Both the position numbers and the translations under genes were made by a program. This document shows positions 1 through 9,750 of a stretch of DNA of 37,496 bases, one piece after another. The notes under the pieces were generated by a model that was not told the DNA's origin, did not search any database, and saw only the letters and a list, made by a program, of their open reading frames with translations. The stretch covers positions 1 through 37,496 of the forward strand of contig PYST01000362.1 in NCBI GenBank assembly GCA_003049485.1, in the 5' to 3' direction. Positions within the stretch are counted from its first letter, which is position 1, and the number at the start of each line of letters is the position of its first letter. The DNA comes from Ophioceras dolichostomum (lineage: Eukaryota > Ascomycota > Sordariomycetes > Magnaporthales > Ophioceraceae).

Positions 1-431
1 TCGTAGATGACTGCAAATTTTGGTAGGGTGCCTAAATTTTTCCCTGTCTCATTTCCCCCCCTGACTCACAACCCCCTACCCGACTCTAAGGGGCGATAAC
101 TAGGTCTTTAATATCTAGTGAGAATTCTGCCCCGTCTGTTCAGGTCAGGCTTCTCTCGTGAACGGAGAACTGGAGAAAATGTGGATAGGTATCTAACCAG
201 GAACACCAACACAAATACCATGACCCCTCGACTCCAACTGATGATCCTAAGGAAAGCGGTATATTCGTCCCATCAACCCTTCTCACTCCATCCAAATCCC
301 GTTTCTATCCCGCGGTCGTACTCAAGAGTTCTTCTCTGATAAGAATGTGGCCCAAGGAAGATCAGAAGAAAGGAAAATCGGAACGGGTAATGGCAGGAGG
401 GTGAGAGTAGGTAGCCGGAGGTAGTTGATCG
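1..431. other. Left-edge non-coding stretch
   Basis: I see no supportable gene here. Short open frames exist but have no recognisable domain or splice structure. Part of it is probably the 3' untranslated region of the leftward gene that ends at 432. Confidence 0.5.
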
Positions 432-1148
432 TCACCACTCGATCCTCCGACCGCTCGCATCCCAGACCTCCTCCTGCGCCTTTCCAAAGAAGTCCAACCA
501 ATTTCCCCCATCGAAGCCAGAACCGTCACCGCCACCAGCCGTAGCCGTAGCCACAGCCGCAGCAGCCTCGCCATCGATCCAGCAAGCCGTCTCACCAAGC
601 ACTTCACCCCGTACCTCCACCCACTCCCCCACCGCGACCTCAACAGCAACCGCCGTCTCAATCTCCTCCTCACTCCCACTCCCCTCACTGCCCTCACTCC
701 CACCACTCTCCTCTTCCCCATTCCCCTCCTGCCCCTCCTCCTCCTCCCCATCCTCCCACAGCGCCGCCCCATCAACAAACTCCACCTGAACAACATCCTC
801 CCTCCTGACCTCCGTCCCCAGCCCGCTCCTCGCGCGGGGCCTATACCCCCACTCCCTCAAATAATCCGCATGGCTCGGCCTCTCGCACAGCTGCTCCGTC
901 GGCAGCTTCCACAGGTGGCTGACGAGGTCCCTGTTCTTCTCCGCGCTCGCACTGTCCTCGACCTGTCCGCGGCGCTTGAGCGACTCCAGGAAGGTCGCGG
1001 GGGTCGGCGGCGGGAAGATCGGGGTGCCGTCGTGCTGGTACACTCGCACCATGTCCGGCGAGGCGACCTCGGCGTGGCCTCCGCTCTTGAAGTTGGCTGA
1101 GAGGGAGTTGAGCTTGGCGGTGCGGAGGAGGTTGCGCTTGATGCCCAT
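432..1148 (-). CDS. Unrecognised fungal protein with acidic tail
   Basis: Single-exon reading frame of 238 residues, and I do not recognise the family. The N-terminus (MGIKRNLLRTAKLNSLSANF) is basic. The first ~115 residues look globular, with motifs such as GTPIFPPPTPATFLESLKRR and DYLREWGYRPRARSG. Residues ~130-165 are an extremely acidic Glu/Gly/Ser low-complexity stretch. They are followed by a Val/Ala-rich segment with alternating charge, and the protein ends in a short Trp-containing tail (WLDFFGKAQEEVWDASGRR). The start is the first ATG of the frame. Codon third positions favour G and C as in neighbouring real genes, and the N-terminal composition is non-repetitive, which argues for a real gene. 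It is encoded leftward with about 2 kb of non-coding DNA behind it. No function is assigned. Confidence 0.6.
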   Translation of the reverse strand: MGIKRNLLRTAKLNSLSANFKSGGHAEVASPDMVRVYQHDGTPIFPPPTPATFLESLKRRGQVEDSASAEKNRDLVSHLWKLPTEQLCERPSHADYLREWGYRPRARSGLGTEVRREDVVQVEFVDGAALWEDGEEEEGQEGNGEEESGGSEGSEGSGSEEEIETAVAVEVAVGEWVEVRGEVLGETACWIDGEAAAAVATATAGGGDGSGFDGGNWLDFFGKAQEEVWDASGRRIEW

Positions 1149-3112
1149 TTTGACGATTCGTGGGTGGAGGCGGCGGCACAGAGTGGGAGGGAGGCGAGGT
1201 ATTTATGGTATGTATGGTATGAGATGCTGGCGGGTGACGGCAGCTTCTCTTCTTCTTCTTGCGCTCTGCCTTGTGAGTTGGGCCGAAGAGCGAGCTCTGG
1301 GTCTTCTTTAGTGTAGAGACGAAAGAAGAAGAGAGCCTAAGCGGGTCAAAGAGAGAAAGGGTAGAAGTGAAGCTGACCTGTGGGTGTGTGAGTGGGTTGA
1401 TCAGCAGACGCCCAATGAGAATTCGGAAAGTGACCGTATACCCTACGTGGAAGTTATTCAAAGTCGATATCTTCTGCACGAAAACGATGAGGATGGCGAG
1501 AGATGCTTACCAGTCGAGACCGAGTCGAGAAGGATCGAGTAGCGAATCGAGGAACAGAGCGGTTGAAAAATGGTGCTGCCAAACAGCTTGATAACTGACG
1601 TTGACCTCGTCGTAATATTAATATGTGCTTGGTAGGTATTCAATCGTTCGTTCGTTCTGCTTTCGCTTCGAGGACGAGACGGACCGAAAGTAAACGAGCA
1701 GAGGAGAAGAAGAGGAAGAACGAGAAAAAGCGAAGCTCACGAGATGAGAGGAGGTCAAAAAACACCGGTCCGAAAGGATGCACTGCTTCTGGATAAAGAG
1801 AAAAAGACGAATAAGAATCGGCCTTGGCTCGTTAGGAGGGAGAGAGAAGAAGAAGCGAGGCTATCAAGCTGACCAGACGCGAAGAAAGAGAGCAGAAAAA
1901 CACCGAGGCGAGAGAAAGTACTACGTTGCTGCTGCTGCTGCTGCTGGAAAAGGAAGAGAAGAAGAAGCGCCCTGGGCTTGCAAAAGGAGAGAGAAGCAGA
2001 TATAAAAAGACTGTCCAAAAAAGAGCCCCAAAAAAGAGGTAGTACTGATACCGATATCGTGAGGCCTCAAGCTGTGACTCACGCTATTGGCTACCTCTGA
2101 AAGAAAGTTGGGCGGGGGGATGAATGATCCAGATGAATAGAATGCGGGGGAGGAGTCAAGTGCTATTGTGGGATAAGATACAGTAGCAATTGAGGGCATC
2201 TACAATATCATCGGCGGCCGTTCTGTTGCGTGAGTGGGGCGGCTTGACCATTTCGTTCACGAGGCCGATTTCACCGGACCACCTAGCCACACCGGGCAGT
2301 TACCCGGCACCCTAGGTAGCCCTTTAGAACTCGGACGGAGCCTTCCTTCCTTCCTTCCTTCCTTCCTTCCTTCCTTCCTTCCTTCCTTCCTTCCTTCCTT
2401 CCTTCCTTCCTTCCGCTTCTTCGAGGGTTCGGGTACGGGAGAAGTAAGTGAGGTTTGGAAGGTGCTGGCTCGGCCGGATGCTGGTATTGGCTATTGATGA
2501 GTCAGTCGCGATCATCACTAGGCCTTGCTTGCGTCATCAAGCAACTCACCACATGAGGTGGCACGAGGCGACTGGGAACAGAAGCCACAAGGACGAATAG
2601 AACAGACGCCACCAGAGGCTCGAGAGACTAGAGACCTGTTTTCATGTGACTACCCCATCAGCGTCGTTCCTTGTGTGTGATCCAAAGTGATCCAAAGTGA
2701 TCCCAGCCAGACGGAGCGTCTAAGGTATCCTTGCTCGACGACGCGGCGTAGCTAGCTGTACAGAGGGCAGCAATACATGACCTCAAGCCCCAGAATAGTA
2801 AGTCCTGCAGGGAAAATCGCCCCTAGTCCGCCCGTTCCAGCCTACTATGGAGTGTATCGGTTCCCAAGCCATCCATCCCAAGCGTGGACGTCCAGGCGAC
2901 CCATTATCGCCTATGAACTATCCATCAACCCAACCGATGCAGCCAACCAACAAACCCTTACAAGAGTAAAATCTATCATCTAGGAAATCAGGTAGGAAGG
3001 TCCGTGAACCAGACGGGGGAATATAGACAGACTGCCCCGTACGCTCAGTAAACAAAAGAGGCCGTAGCAAAACGCACACGAAAAAATGAAAAGAAAGAAA
3101 GAAACGTTGATT
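1149..3112. other. Non-coding region with microsatellite and purine tracts
   Basis: This region contains the upstream DNA of the leftward gene at 432-1148 and the downstream DNA of the leftward phosphatase gene. The plus strand between ~1680 and 2000 is strongly purine-rich (GA-rich), which is CT-rich on the transcribed strand, as is common in fungal 5' leaders. It also holds a (CTG)6 run near 1925, a CCTT microsatellite at 2341-2414, and a tandem GTGATCCAAA at ~2677-2703. I see no supportable gene. Confidence 0.55.
2341..2414. repeat. CCTT tetranucleotide microsatellite
   Basis: An uninterrupted run of CCTT units, about 18.5 copies over 74 bp, read directly from the sequence. It lies in non-coding DNA between two leftward genes. 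The frames it opens encode only repeats of Ser-Phe-Leu-Pro or Arg-Lys-Glu-Gly and are not genes. Confidence 0.97.
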
Positions 3113-6100
3113 TTACATCAACTCCTCCCTCGACCTCCGCAAAAACAGCTCCAACACGGCCCTAATCCTCTCCCCACTAGCCTTCCTCTCTCTCTCCTTC
3201 TCAGCCCTCCCCTTAGCCGTCATCCCTCCAGCTCCACCTCCGCCTACGGCTCCCGTCCCGGCGGTCGTCGTCCCCGCCCCCGTGCCTGCGGCCTCGTTAC
3301 CCTTAAGCCCAGCCCGACAGACCCCGTTCCTCGCCAAAACATCCGCGAACCTCCTCTCCTTCGCCCTCCTCCTCCCCAACGCGGCCATAGCCTCCGCAGC
3401 AGCCTTCGCGTTCGCAGCCCCACCACCACCACTGATAGCCCCAACAACGCCCCTCCGAAAGCTGAGCGACCGACGCGCCCTCCCCATAGCGGTCGCGGCC
3501 GCCGCCTCAGCAGCGGCGGCCTTCAGCGCCTCGACGTCGGCCCTGCTGAGCGGTGCCAGCTCCGCCAGCACTTTGGCCAGCGTGGTGGTCAGGAAGACGA
3601 ACGAGATGTTGTGGTTCGGCGCCGAGGCGAGCACGTCCAGCACGGCGGCTTTGTCGTCCTCGTCCTGCTGGTGCTGGTGATGGGGCTGCAGCAGTCCACC
3701 GCCGGAACCACCGCCGCCGGCGGCTGCACCACCGGCTGCACCAAACGAAGACGGCAGCCCCGCCTGCTCGATCCGCGTCCACAGCGCAACCGGCACGACC
3801 CCATCCGTCAGCCCCCGCAGGAACATGAGCAGCACCCTCGACACGACCTCGAGCCTATCGGCAGACGGCGTCTCCGGGTCGAACGCCTCGGCGAGGGGCC
3901 TGTCGCGGTCCAGCATCTCGACCACGGCCGCGGCCAGGTCGGCCCTGTACCGCTCCGACGACGACCGCGCTATGCTCCTCCCGCCCTGCTCGTCGGCCGC
4001 GAGCGGCCAGCCGGGGGAGTCGCCCGCCCCCGGCAGCTCGCGGCCCGAGAGCATCGACTCGTCGGCGAGGGCGCGCTCCGTGAGCATCTCGACCGCCTCG
4101 GTCAGCTTGAACAGCTCCTTGGGTGCGGCGCAGCGCACCTCCAGATCGTACGGTATCGAGCCGACCGTCGTTTTTTCAGCCATGGATCTCGTCGAGGAAT
4201 TCCTCCTCCTCATCGCCAGTCTCTTCCCCTTGTCTTCGTCCTCGTCCTTGTCCACCTCGGTCTTCCTCCTCCTCCTATCTTCTTCATCTTCCTCCTCTTT
4301 AGCCTTAGCTTTTGCCCTTCTTCGCTTTTCCTCCACCAACCCCGCTATGAAGGAGCGTATCCCCCCATCCGGCACGCGGATCAGCTCGTCGACCGACCTC
4401 CCGATGCAGGTCGGCGTCCAGGTCGCGCGCACAGGAATGAAATGGTCGCGGCCCTCGACCACCCTGAGAACCAGAACGTCATCAAGGACAGCCTCGCCAG
4501 CGTTGAGGCGCGTCGCGAGCCCGATGTCGTCGACGAGCAGCTCGACGGCCGCCTTCACCGTCTCGCCCGGCTCGAGCACCACCTCCCGCCCCAGGTCGAC
4601 GATGGCGTCCGAGTCTGCGTCTGCTGCGTCCCGATCATCGTCGTTGTTAGGAGATGACCCAGAAGAAGGCTGGGGGCCGAGGTCGGTGCGGATGAAGAGC
4701 GTGGTCAGCCACTGCGACGACACGCCGCCGCCTGCGGTGGTGGTGCCGCCGAAATCGTCCTCCGTCGTGGGCTTAGCGACGAAGGAGAACGTCGCGGGGA
4801 CGCGGCCCGTGTTGGCGATGGTCATTAAGCAGGTCTTCTTGCGCAGGAAGCGCACGTGGCCGTAATCAATAGCCTCTCCCGCGTCGTCGCTTTCTTCTGT
4901 CGGTGACGGAGGAGGGTGGTCGTGGTCGTCAGGTTGGGCTGCCGTCGCCCCTGTCTGATGCTGATGAGTATCGGCTTCGATGATGATGGTGATGGTCGGT
5001 CTACCCTCGTTCTCGGCGCGGTCCAGCTCGCGCGCGACCTCGGCGTGGACTTTCGCCTTCAGTTCCGGCACTGCGCCGTCGTAGTCGAGGCTGAACACGG
5101 ATATGATGGGCTTGTGGTCTGAGGATTGTACCCGCTGGTGCGAGGTGTAGATGTCGAGGTGGATGCGGTCGTGGAAACCGTCTTTGGTGACTACTGCCAT
5201 TGTTGCGTCGTCGTCATCATCCAACGCTGCTGTCGCACCTCCGTCGTCATTCTCGTCGTAGTTCTCGTCGTAGTCATACATGTCGTTCTTATCGGGGGGC
5301 ATGGACGGACTTATCGAGCTCGCGTAAGTACTTCCACCACTCGAGATAGGGGGTGCGCCCGGCGGAATCCTGGTCAGGGCCGGCGACTCGTCCCCGTCCG
5401 TATCAGGGTCGTAGTCGAACAGGACCTCGTCATCCTCGGCGGCCTCATCGATACCCTGGCTCCTCATCTCTTCGTCCCTCCTGCGGGCCTCTTCCGCCTC
5501 TTTGACCTTCTTGTCGTACGCCTCCTTGTCGGTTCGCGTCCGGTACAGGATGCGGTCGCACCAGCTCGGGGACCGTTTCTTCTCACTAGTGTCGAACAGC
5601 CCGACGGTGCCGACGTCGTACTTGTACGAGGGGAGGAACGTGATGGGTCCTTCCCGCCATCCCTCGTGGAACACACGCCCTTGCTTCATGAGCCGCCGCA
5701 GCTGGTCGTGTGGCAGGAGGGAGTCCAGCGTCGCCTGTAGTGATGCCGGGTCATCCGACGGGTTGGGCAGGAAGTCGTCCGGATCCGGGAGCGAAACGGA
5801 GGAGTCGCTATCGGCATCGCCGGTAATTACTCGGTCCTTATCCCTCCCATCGGTCGTAGAGGTAGAGGGCGAGGATACAATCTGGGTCTTCGAGAAGCCG
5901 CTACTTGTCGTCCGCCCTCCATCGCTGTCTCCTCCCGGAGGAGACGGCGAAGAGGAGGAACGCGAACGCAGCACGATGGGATCCTCACCGCCAAGTGCTT
6001 CTTCTTCTGAGCCTGTCTTGTCGGACTTCCTGCTGAGGTCGTACTCGCCCCTAGTGTGCAGCATCAGAAGCCTCCTGATGTCGTCGCCCGGCAGCCCGTC

Positions 6101-6973
6101 GAGCCTGAAGTTCAGGTCGCCGAACCAGAAGACGAAGTCCTCGTCGCCGATCTTCTCCGGGTCGTTCGAGTCGGGCGGGACGCCGTGGTGGGACACGGGC
6201 TTGAACTGGGTGCGGCTCATGATCTGGCCCACGTCCCACACCCGGCGCTCCAGGTTCGCGGCGTCGTGGCCGCTGGCGAGATGGCAGTTGACGAAGGTCA
6301 TGCGCGTGGTCTCCCCCAGCACGATCCGCGCGGACACGGAGCCCTTGTTGCCCATGTATCCGAGTAGGCCGGTGCCCACCGACGAGATGCTGACGTTGCT
6401 GATCGAGGCGGCCACGTCCTGTGCGGCGTATATCAGCAGCACGAGACCCAGCATCTGCTCCGAGGCTATAGACACGTATCCAGGCGGCAGGGCAGCCTCC
6501 AGCGCGGTCTTCCAGCGGTTGACGGTCGACGGGCCCGAGTCGGCATACACCACCCTCGTGACGTACTGTGTCGCAACATTGAGGTCCTCCGCCTCCTGCA
6601 GTCCCAGCACATATAGGCCGACCTTGTCGCCGCCGACAAGGCGCACGGCGTTCGGGTCCGGTCCGCCGCCGGCGGCTTCGAGGCTGCTGTCGGCAGACTC
6701 CTCGCGCTCGATAGCGGTGTTGTGGACGATGTCGACGGTGGCGAGCCGCCTGTCGACGCCCTTGCCGGCCACGAACCAACTGGCGAGGTCCTTGTCCGTG
6801 CCGGGACAGGCGGCAACGTTCCAGGAGCCGACCTTGACGCGGATGCGATGGGGCTGGACGTACTCGGCCCGGCGCGCATTCACGGCGCTGTGGAGCGACT
6901 GCGGGTTCGATTTCACATCGACGAGATCGATAGAAGCCGCCGGCGAGGAGTCGGCGACGGCATTGGATGCCAT
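3113..6973 (-). CDS. OCRL/INPP5-type inositol polyphosphate 5-phosphatase with RhoGAP-like C-terminus
   Basis: Single-exon frame of 1286 residues. Removal of the 5-phosphate from inositol lipids such as PI(4,5)P2 is expected at endosomal, Golgi or plasma membranes. The catalytic domain starts near residue 43 (RVKVGSWNVAACPGTDKDL) and contains LGLQEAEDL (~122), LLGYMGNKGSVSARI (~205), NCHLASGHDAANLERR (~230), FWFGDLNFRLDG (~280), PSWCDRILYRT (~468) and SSDHKPIISVFSLD (~616). All are hallmark 5-phosphatase motifs, so the active site looks intact. Two family-atypical low-complexity inserts interrupt the domain: ~310-400 (Ser/Asp-rich) and ~500-600 (acidic, with Asp/Tyr runs). An ASH-like region follows (~620-860). 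The end (from VDELIRVPDGG ~861, then APKELFKL ~948) resembles the OCRL RhoGAP-like domain, with long Ala/Gly insertions. In OCRL this domain lacks GAP catalysis, and I see no clear arginine finger. The start MASNAVADSS is the first ATG. It is divergently paired with dcp1. Confidence 0.93.
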   Translation of the reverse strand: MASNAVADSSPAASIDLVDVKSNPQSLHSAVNARRAEYVQPHRIRVKVGSWNVAACPGTDKDLASWFVAGKGVDRRLATVDIVHNTAIEREESADSSLEAAGGGPDPNAVRLVGGDKVGLYVLGLQEAEDLNVATQYVTRVVYADSGPSTVNRWKTALEAALPPGYVSIASEQMLGLVLLIYAAQDVAASISNVSISSVGTGLLGYMGNKGSVSARIVLGETTRMTFVNCHLASGHDAANLERRVWDVGQIMSRTQFKPVSHHGVPPDSNDPEKIGDEDFVFWFGDLNFRLDGLPGDDIRRLLMLHTRGEYDLSRKSDKTGSEEEALGGEDPIVLRSRSSSSPSPPGGDSDGGRTTSSGFSKTQIVSSPSTSTTDGRDKDRVITGDADSDSSVSLPDPDDFLPNPSDDPASLQATLDSLLPHDQLRRLMKQGRVFHEGWREGPITFLPSYKYDVGTVGLFDTSEKKRSPSWCDRILYRTRTDKEAYDKKVKEAEEARRRDEEMRSQGIDEAAEDDEVLFDYDPDTDGDESPALTRIPPGAPPISSGGSTYASSISPSMPPDKNDMYDYDENYDENDDGGATAALDDDDDATMAVVTKDGFHDRIHLDIYTSHQRVQSSDHKPIISVFSLDYDGAVPELKAKVHAEVARELDRAENEGRPTITIIIEADTHQHQTGATAAQPDDHDHPPPSPTEESDDAGEAIDYGHVRFLRKKTCLMTIANTGRVPATFSFVAKPTTEDDFGGTTTAGGGVSSQWLTTLFIRTDLGPQPSSGSSPNNDDDRDAADADSDAIVDLGREVVLEPGETVKAAVELLVDDIGLATRLNAGEAVLDDVLVLRVVEGRDHFIPVRATWTPTCIGRSVDELIRVPDGGIRSFIAGLVEEKRRRAKAKAKEEEDEEDRRRRKTEVDKDEDEDKGKRLAMRRRNSSTRSMAEKTTVGSIPYDLEVRCAAPKELFKLTEAVEMLTERALADESMLSGRELPGAGDSPGWPLAADEQGGRSIARSSSERYRADLAAAVVEMLDRDRPLAEAFDPETPSADRLEVVSRVLLMFLRGLTDGVVPVALWTRIEQAGLPSSFGAAGGAAAGGGGSGGGLLQPHHQHQQDEDDKAAVLDVLASAPNHNISFVFLTTTLAKVLAELAPLSRADVEALKAAAAEAAAATAMGRARRSLSFRRGVVGAISGGGGAANAKAAAEAMAALGRRRAKERRFADVLARNGVCRAGLKGNEAAGTGAGTTTAGTGAVGGGGAGGMTAKGRAEKERERKASGERIRAVLELFLRRSREELM

Positions 6974-7887
6974 GATGTCTGTTCGGGGGAAGAGGGCGGA
7001 GGGAGGAGGGAGGAGGGTGGAAAAGAAGATGTGCTATTCGACTAAGTAGGTATTCCGTTCAGGTCCGTTCAGGGGAACAATGCTAGCTACTAGCTGTAGA
7101 AGGAAACCATGCGGGCGGCAACATTAAGCAGCCCCGAAGTAGTGATAGGCATTAGAGATGAAGACCTGGGCCAAAGTACAAGTTTCGTGTCCGGTCCATC
7201 GAGGACCTGTTGTCATTATTTTAGGCCAAAAGTTTCACACGACACGAGCGCGATGAGCATATGAACTGCGGGGACCGATGACGCGACACATCTGCTACTT
7301 TGGCGGCGTTACTCTAGTTGGTGGGGTACCGCTAAGTCACTGGAGCATAGCCCCCCAATGCCCTGCTAACAGCTCAAGCTGCGCAGGTATGACGACGCAG
7401 TCGAGACTGCAGGGAAGCTCGAACTTGAACCCTTGTGCTTCCTGTGTTCATCGTCAAGATCCTTTGCTTTCTTTTTCCCCGACCACACTCCCCAATTGCC
7501 GAGCTCCAACGACCATCAAACGTGCCCAATTGAGCCGAACCAGCACACCCAGAAGACGCAAAAGACCAGCGCTCGCCTCGCCCTGCGCGGAATACTGGCT
7601 GCATTTCTCGCGTCACACCAACCGCGTGACGCCAAGGCCCAACCCAGCCCAGCCTACCGGACCGCTGCACCACCTCGACGAGTTCTATCCAAGCCCAGCG
7701 GCGGGCAAACATTTAAGGCTACGCAGCAAAGCACCCAAAGACAGCTCCCGCGTACAGTCGTCGCCACCGTTTGACGAGCACCGATTCTTTCGACGGGTCC
7801 CCGCCGACCCGACCTGGGATCCGAGAAACCTCCTTCAGCCGTTACCCAACCAACCATCCATCCATCCGATCCATCCACCCCTCCGCA
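6974..7887. promoter_or_regulatory. Shared intergenic region of divergent 5-phosphatase and dcp1 genes
   Basis: About 0.9 kb separates two head-to-head genes, so both core promoters and 5' leaders must lie here. The segment just before the dcp1 ATG (7840-7885) is a run of CCATCCATCC-type pyrimidine-rich sequence, typical of fungal leaders. I cannot identify a TATA box or a specific factor site. An open frame crossing this region on the plus strand (7278-8408) runs into dcp1 in the wrong frame and is a shadow. Confidence 0.5.
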
Positions 7888-8739
7888 ATGAGTCGCTCAA
7901 CACCCCGCAAATCCCGCCACCGGCAGAACCCCAGCGGCGGCGCCGCCGTGGGGGCCAGCAGCAGCAACAACCATGGCGGCCCTGTCGGTGGCGTTGGCAG
8001 CGGCATGATGGGCGTCTCAGACTACGAGTCGGACGCGGCGCACTACATGGAGAACCGAGCCGCGCCCGCGGCCCCCCAGATCCCGAACCCGCACCGGACG
8101 AACACGGAGCTGAACCTCAGCGTGCTCCGGCGGTACCTCCCCAGCATCAGCGCGATCCCGTCCATAGCGGCCAACGCGGTGGTCTACACCTTCGACCCTC
8201 ACACGCAGGAGTGGGACAAGTCCGGCGTCGAGGGCACGATGTTCGTGTGCAACCAGGAGCCGCTCGCCGTCCCTTCCGTCGGGGGCTCATGGACGTACGT
8301 GCCGCGTGGGTGCGTCTTTGTGCTGAACCGCCGCGGGCTCGACAACCTCATCATCGACCTGGCGAGGGTGAGCCACTGCGAGGTGTCGCCCGAGCTGCTC
8401 ATCCTTAGTATGCAAGAAGAGAGCAGCTCTGGCTCCAGGGAACCACCAGCATCATCGGAGATCAAAGTGTTGGGACTGTGGATACATGCGGACCAGGAGG
8501 ATACGCGCGAGAAGAACTCGGCTGCGATCCAACAGCTCTGGGGAGACGTCCGGAAGGGCAGCAGTCAGCCACCACTAGTACCACCACCACAACAACAACA
8601 GCAACAGCAGCAGGTGCCCAGCAGCAGCAGCGGTAAGGGAGAGTCTGCGGGCCCGGCTGTGCAGGTCCTTGGACGCAAGGTCAGCCTCAGTGATCTCTTC
8701 GGCCGCCCTAAGGAGGCGGGCCCGAGTAATCCCACATGA
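7888..8739 (+). CDS. dcp1: mRNA decapping complex subunit Dcp1
   Basis: Single-exon gene of 283 residues. Dcp1 activates the Dcp2 pyrophosphohydrolase that removes the m7G cap in cytoplasmic P-bodies, committing mRNA to 5'-3' decay. Residues ~72-223 form the EVH1-like Dcp1 domain: LNLSVLRRYLPSISAIPSIA (76-95), VVYTFDPHTQEWDKSGVEGT (98-117), FVLNRRGLDNLIIDL (144-158) and IKVLGLWIHADQEDTREKN (192-210). All are characteristic of the family. A short Ser-rich insert (~175-190) lies between the last strand and the terminal helix. The tail has a polyglutamine run (~235-242) and a short motif GRKVSLSDLFGR near the C-terminus that may bind a partner. I chose the ATG at 7888, which opens MSRSTPRKSRH, rather than an in-frame ATG 117 nt upstream. 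The upstream extension is low-complexity and lies in the pyrimidine-rich leader. Length fits compact fungal Dcp1 proteins. Confidence 0.93.
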   Translation: MSRSTPRKSRHRQNPSGGAAVGASSSNNHGGPVGGVGSGMMGVSDYESDAAHYMENRAAPAAPQIPNPHRTNTELNLSVLRRYLPSISAIPSIAANAVVYTFDPHTQEWDKSGVEGTMFVCNQEPLAVPSVGGSWTYVPRGCVFVLNRRGLDNLIIDLARVSHCEVSPELLILSMQEESSSGSREPPASSEIKVLGLWIHADQEDTREKNSAAIQQLWGDVRKGSSQPPLVPPPQQQQQQQQVPSSSSGKGESAGPAVQVLGRKVSLSDLFGRPKEAGPSNPT

Positions 8740-9750
8740 GGTCCCATTGTCCTGCCTGCAGGACCTAGCGTACGAGATCAAGATAGGCCTAGTTGCTAGT
8801 GGAATGTACCTAGGCTATGGGGGCATGCGCCACACCTCTCCTTGCAGAGTAGATCGGTTTTGCATTGGTGGTGTCAAGCTTGAGCAGCGCTTGTGAGATG
8901 GCTCGTCTGGGGTGGCAAAAGCCGGGCCTTTTCTAAGCTCCGTTTGAGTTCCGATCACTATGGTAGTAAGAACGCGTTAAGTTGCTTCAGGGCAGGGAGC
9001 TCAGTGCTAGGTCCTCTACCCACCTGATCAGAGATACCCAAATACAACCATTGAGCGTTGAGAGCGATACATTCCTAGGCGAGAAGAACATGCACATGTA
9101 TTCCGTGATCTCTACATACAAGTACCAACTGCGCGAATTTCTTCAATGTCTTTCGAATTGCTTCGACCCTGAACAAACAAACAGCTCCCTGGCTGTGGAG
9201 TCCGGGTGTTAGGAACTCAAGGGGTTCACCGTCGCCGCCCTGCTCCGTAGTGGTAGTGGGGGGTTTGGCAGGTGACGGCCAGGTGCTGCTAACGTCAAAT
9301 GGTTACACCTGATTCAACACCACAACACACGCTCAAAGATCTTCAATTCTCAACTCCATAGGCCTAGTTCGGAAGGGTTGCCCGGGACCTGATAAGGCCT
9401 GCTAATTATTGACCAGCTTCGAGCGTTTGTGATTCTCCCCATCTGCCGCCGGTCAGGTGGCGACGATCAAAAATGGAAATCGGGCGGAGTGCCGCGAGAT
9501 GAACGTGCGATCGTGAGTGCCGCGAGATGAACGTGCGATCGTGAGTTGTCCATCAATCGGCTCAGAGTGAAGCGCCTAGAGCCAAGTACCTGTTCTCAGG
9601 ACTTAATCTTGTTCGCGGGGCCCTCTCTCCTCCCACCAGATCCCGTCTTTTGCGCACCTCGGCAACTTGCTAACTCACCGTATCATCACCAACTCATCAC
9701 CGTCCAGCCAGAGCGCAGCTGCACGCCAAACCTGGCCACGGCAACAAACC
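8740..9750. other. Non-coding interval between dcp1 and the unknown gene
   Basis: I see no gene here. A 76-codon frame at 8982-9212 has no recognisable features. The interval includes a perfect 28-bp tandem duplication at 9487-9542 and presumably the dcp1 3' end and the promoter of the gene starting at 9751. Confidence 0.5.
9487..9542. repeat. Perfect 28-bp tandem duplication
   Basis: Two identical adjacent copies of a 28-bp unit (9487-9514 and 9515-9542). The unit begins GAGTGCCGCGAGATGAACGT and carries the palindrome CGATCG near its end. It lies about 210 bp upstream of the ATG at 9751, so it could sit in that gene's promoter. Confidence 0.95.

Noticed and set aside
3086..4657. Long open frames on the plus strand across the phosphatase gene (also 3825-4865, 5502-7049)
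   Set aside because: They are antisense shadows created by GC-rich third codon positions of the minus-strand gene. Their products are Arg/Ser/Pro-rich and lack domains, while the minus strand has all 5-phosphatase motifs.
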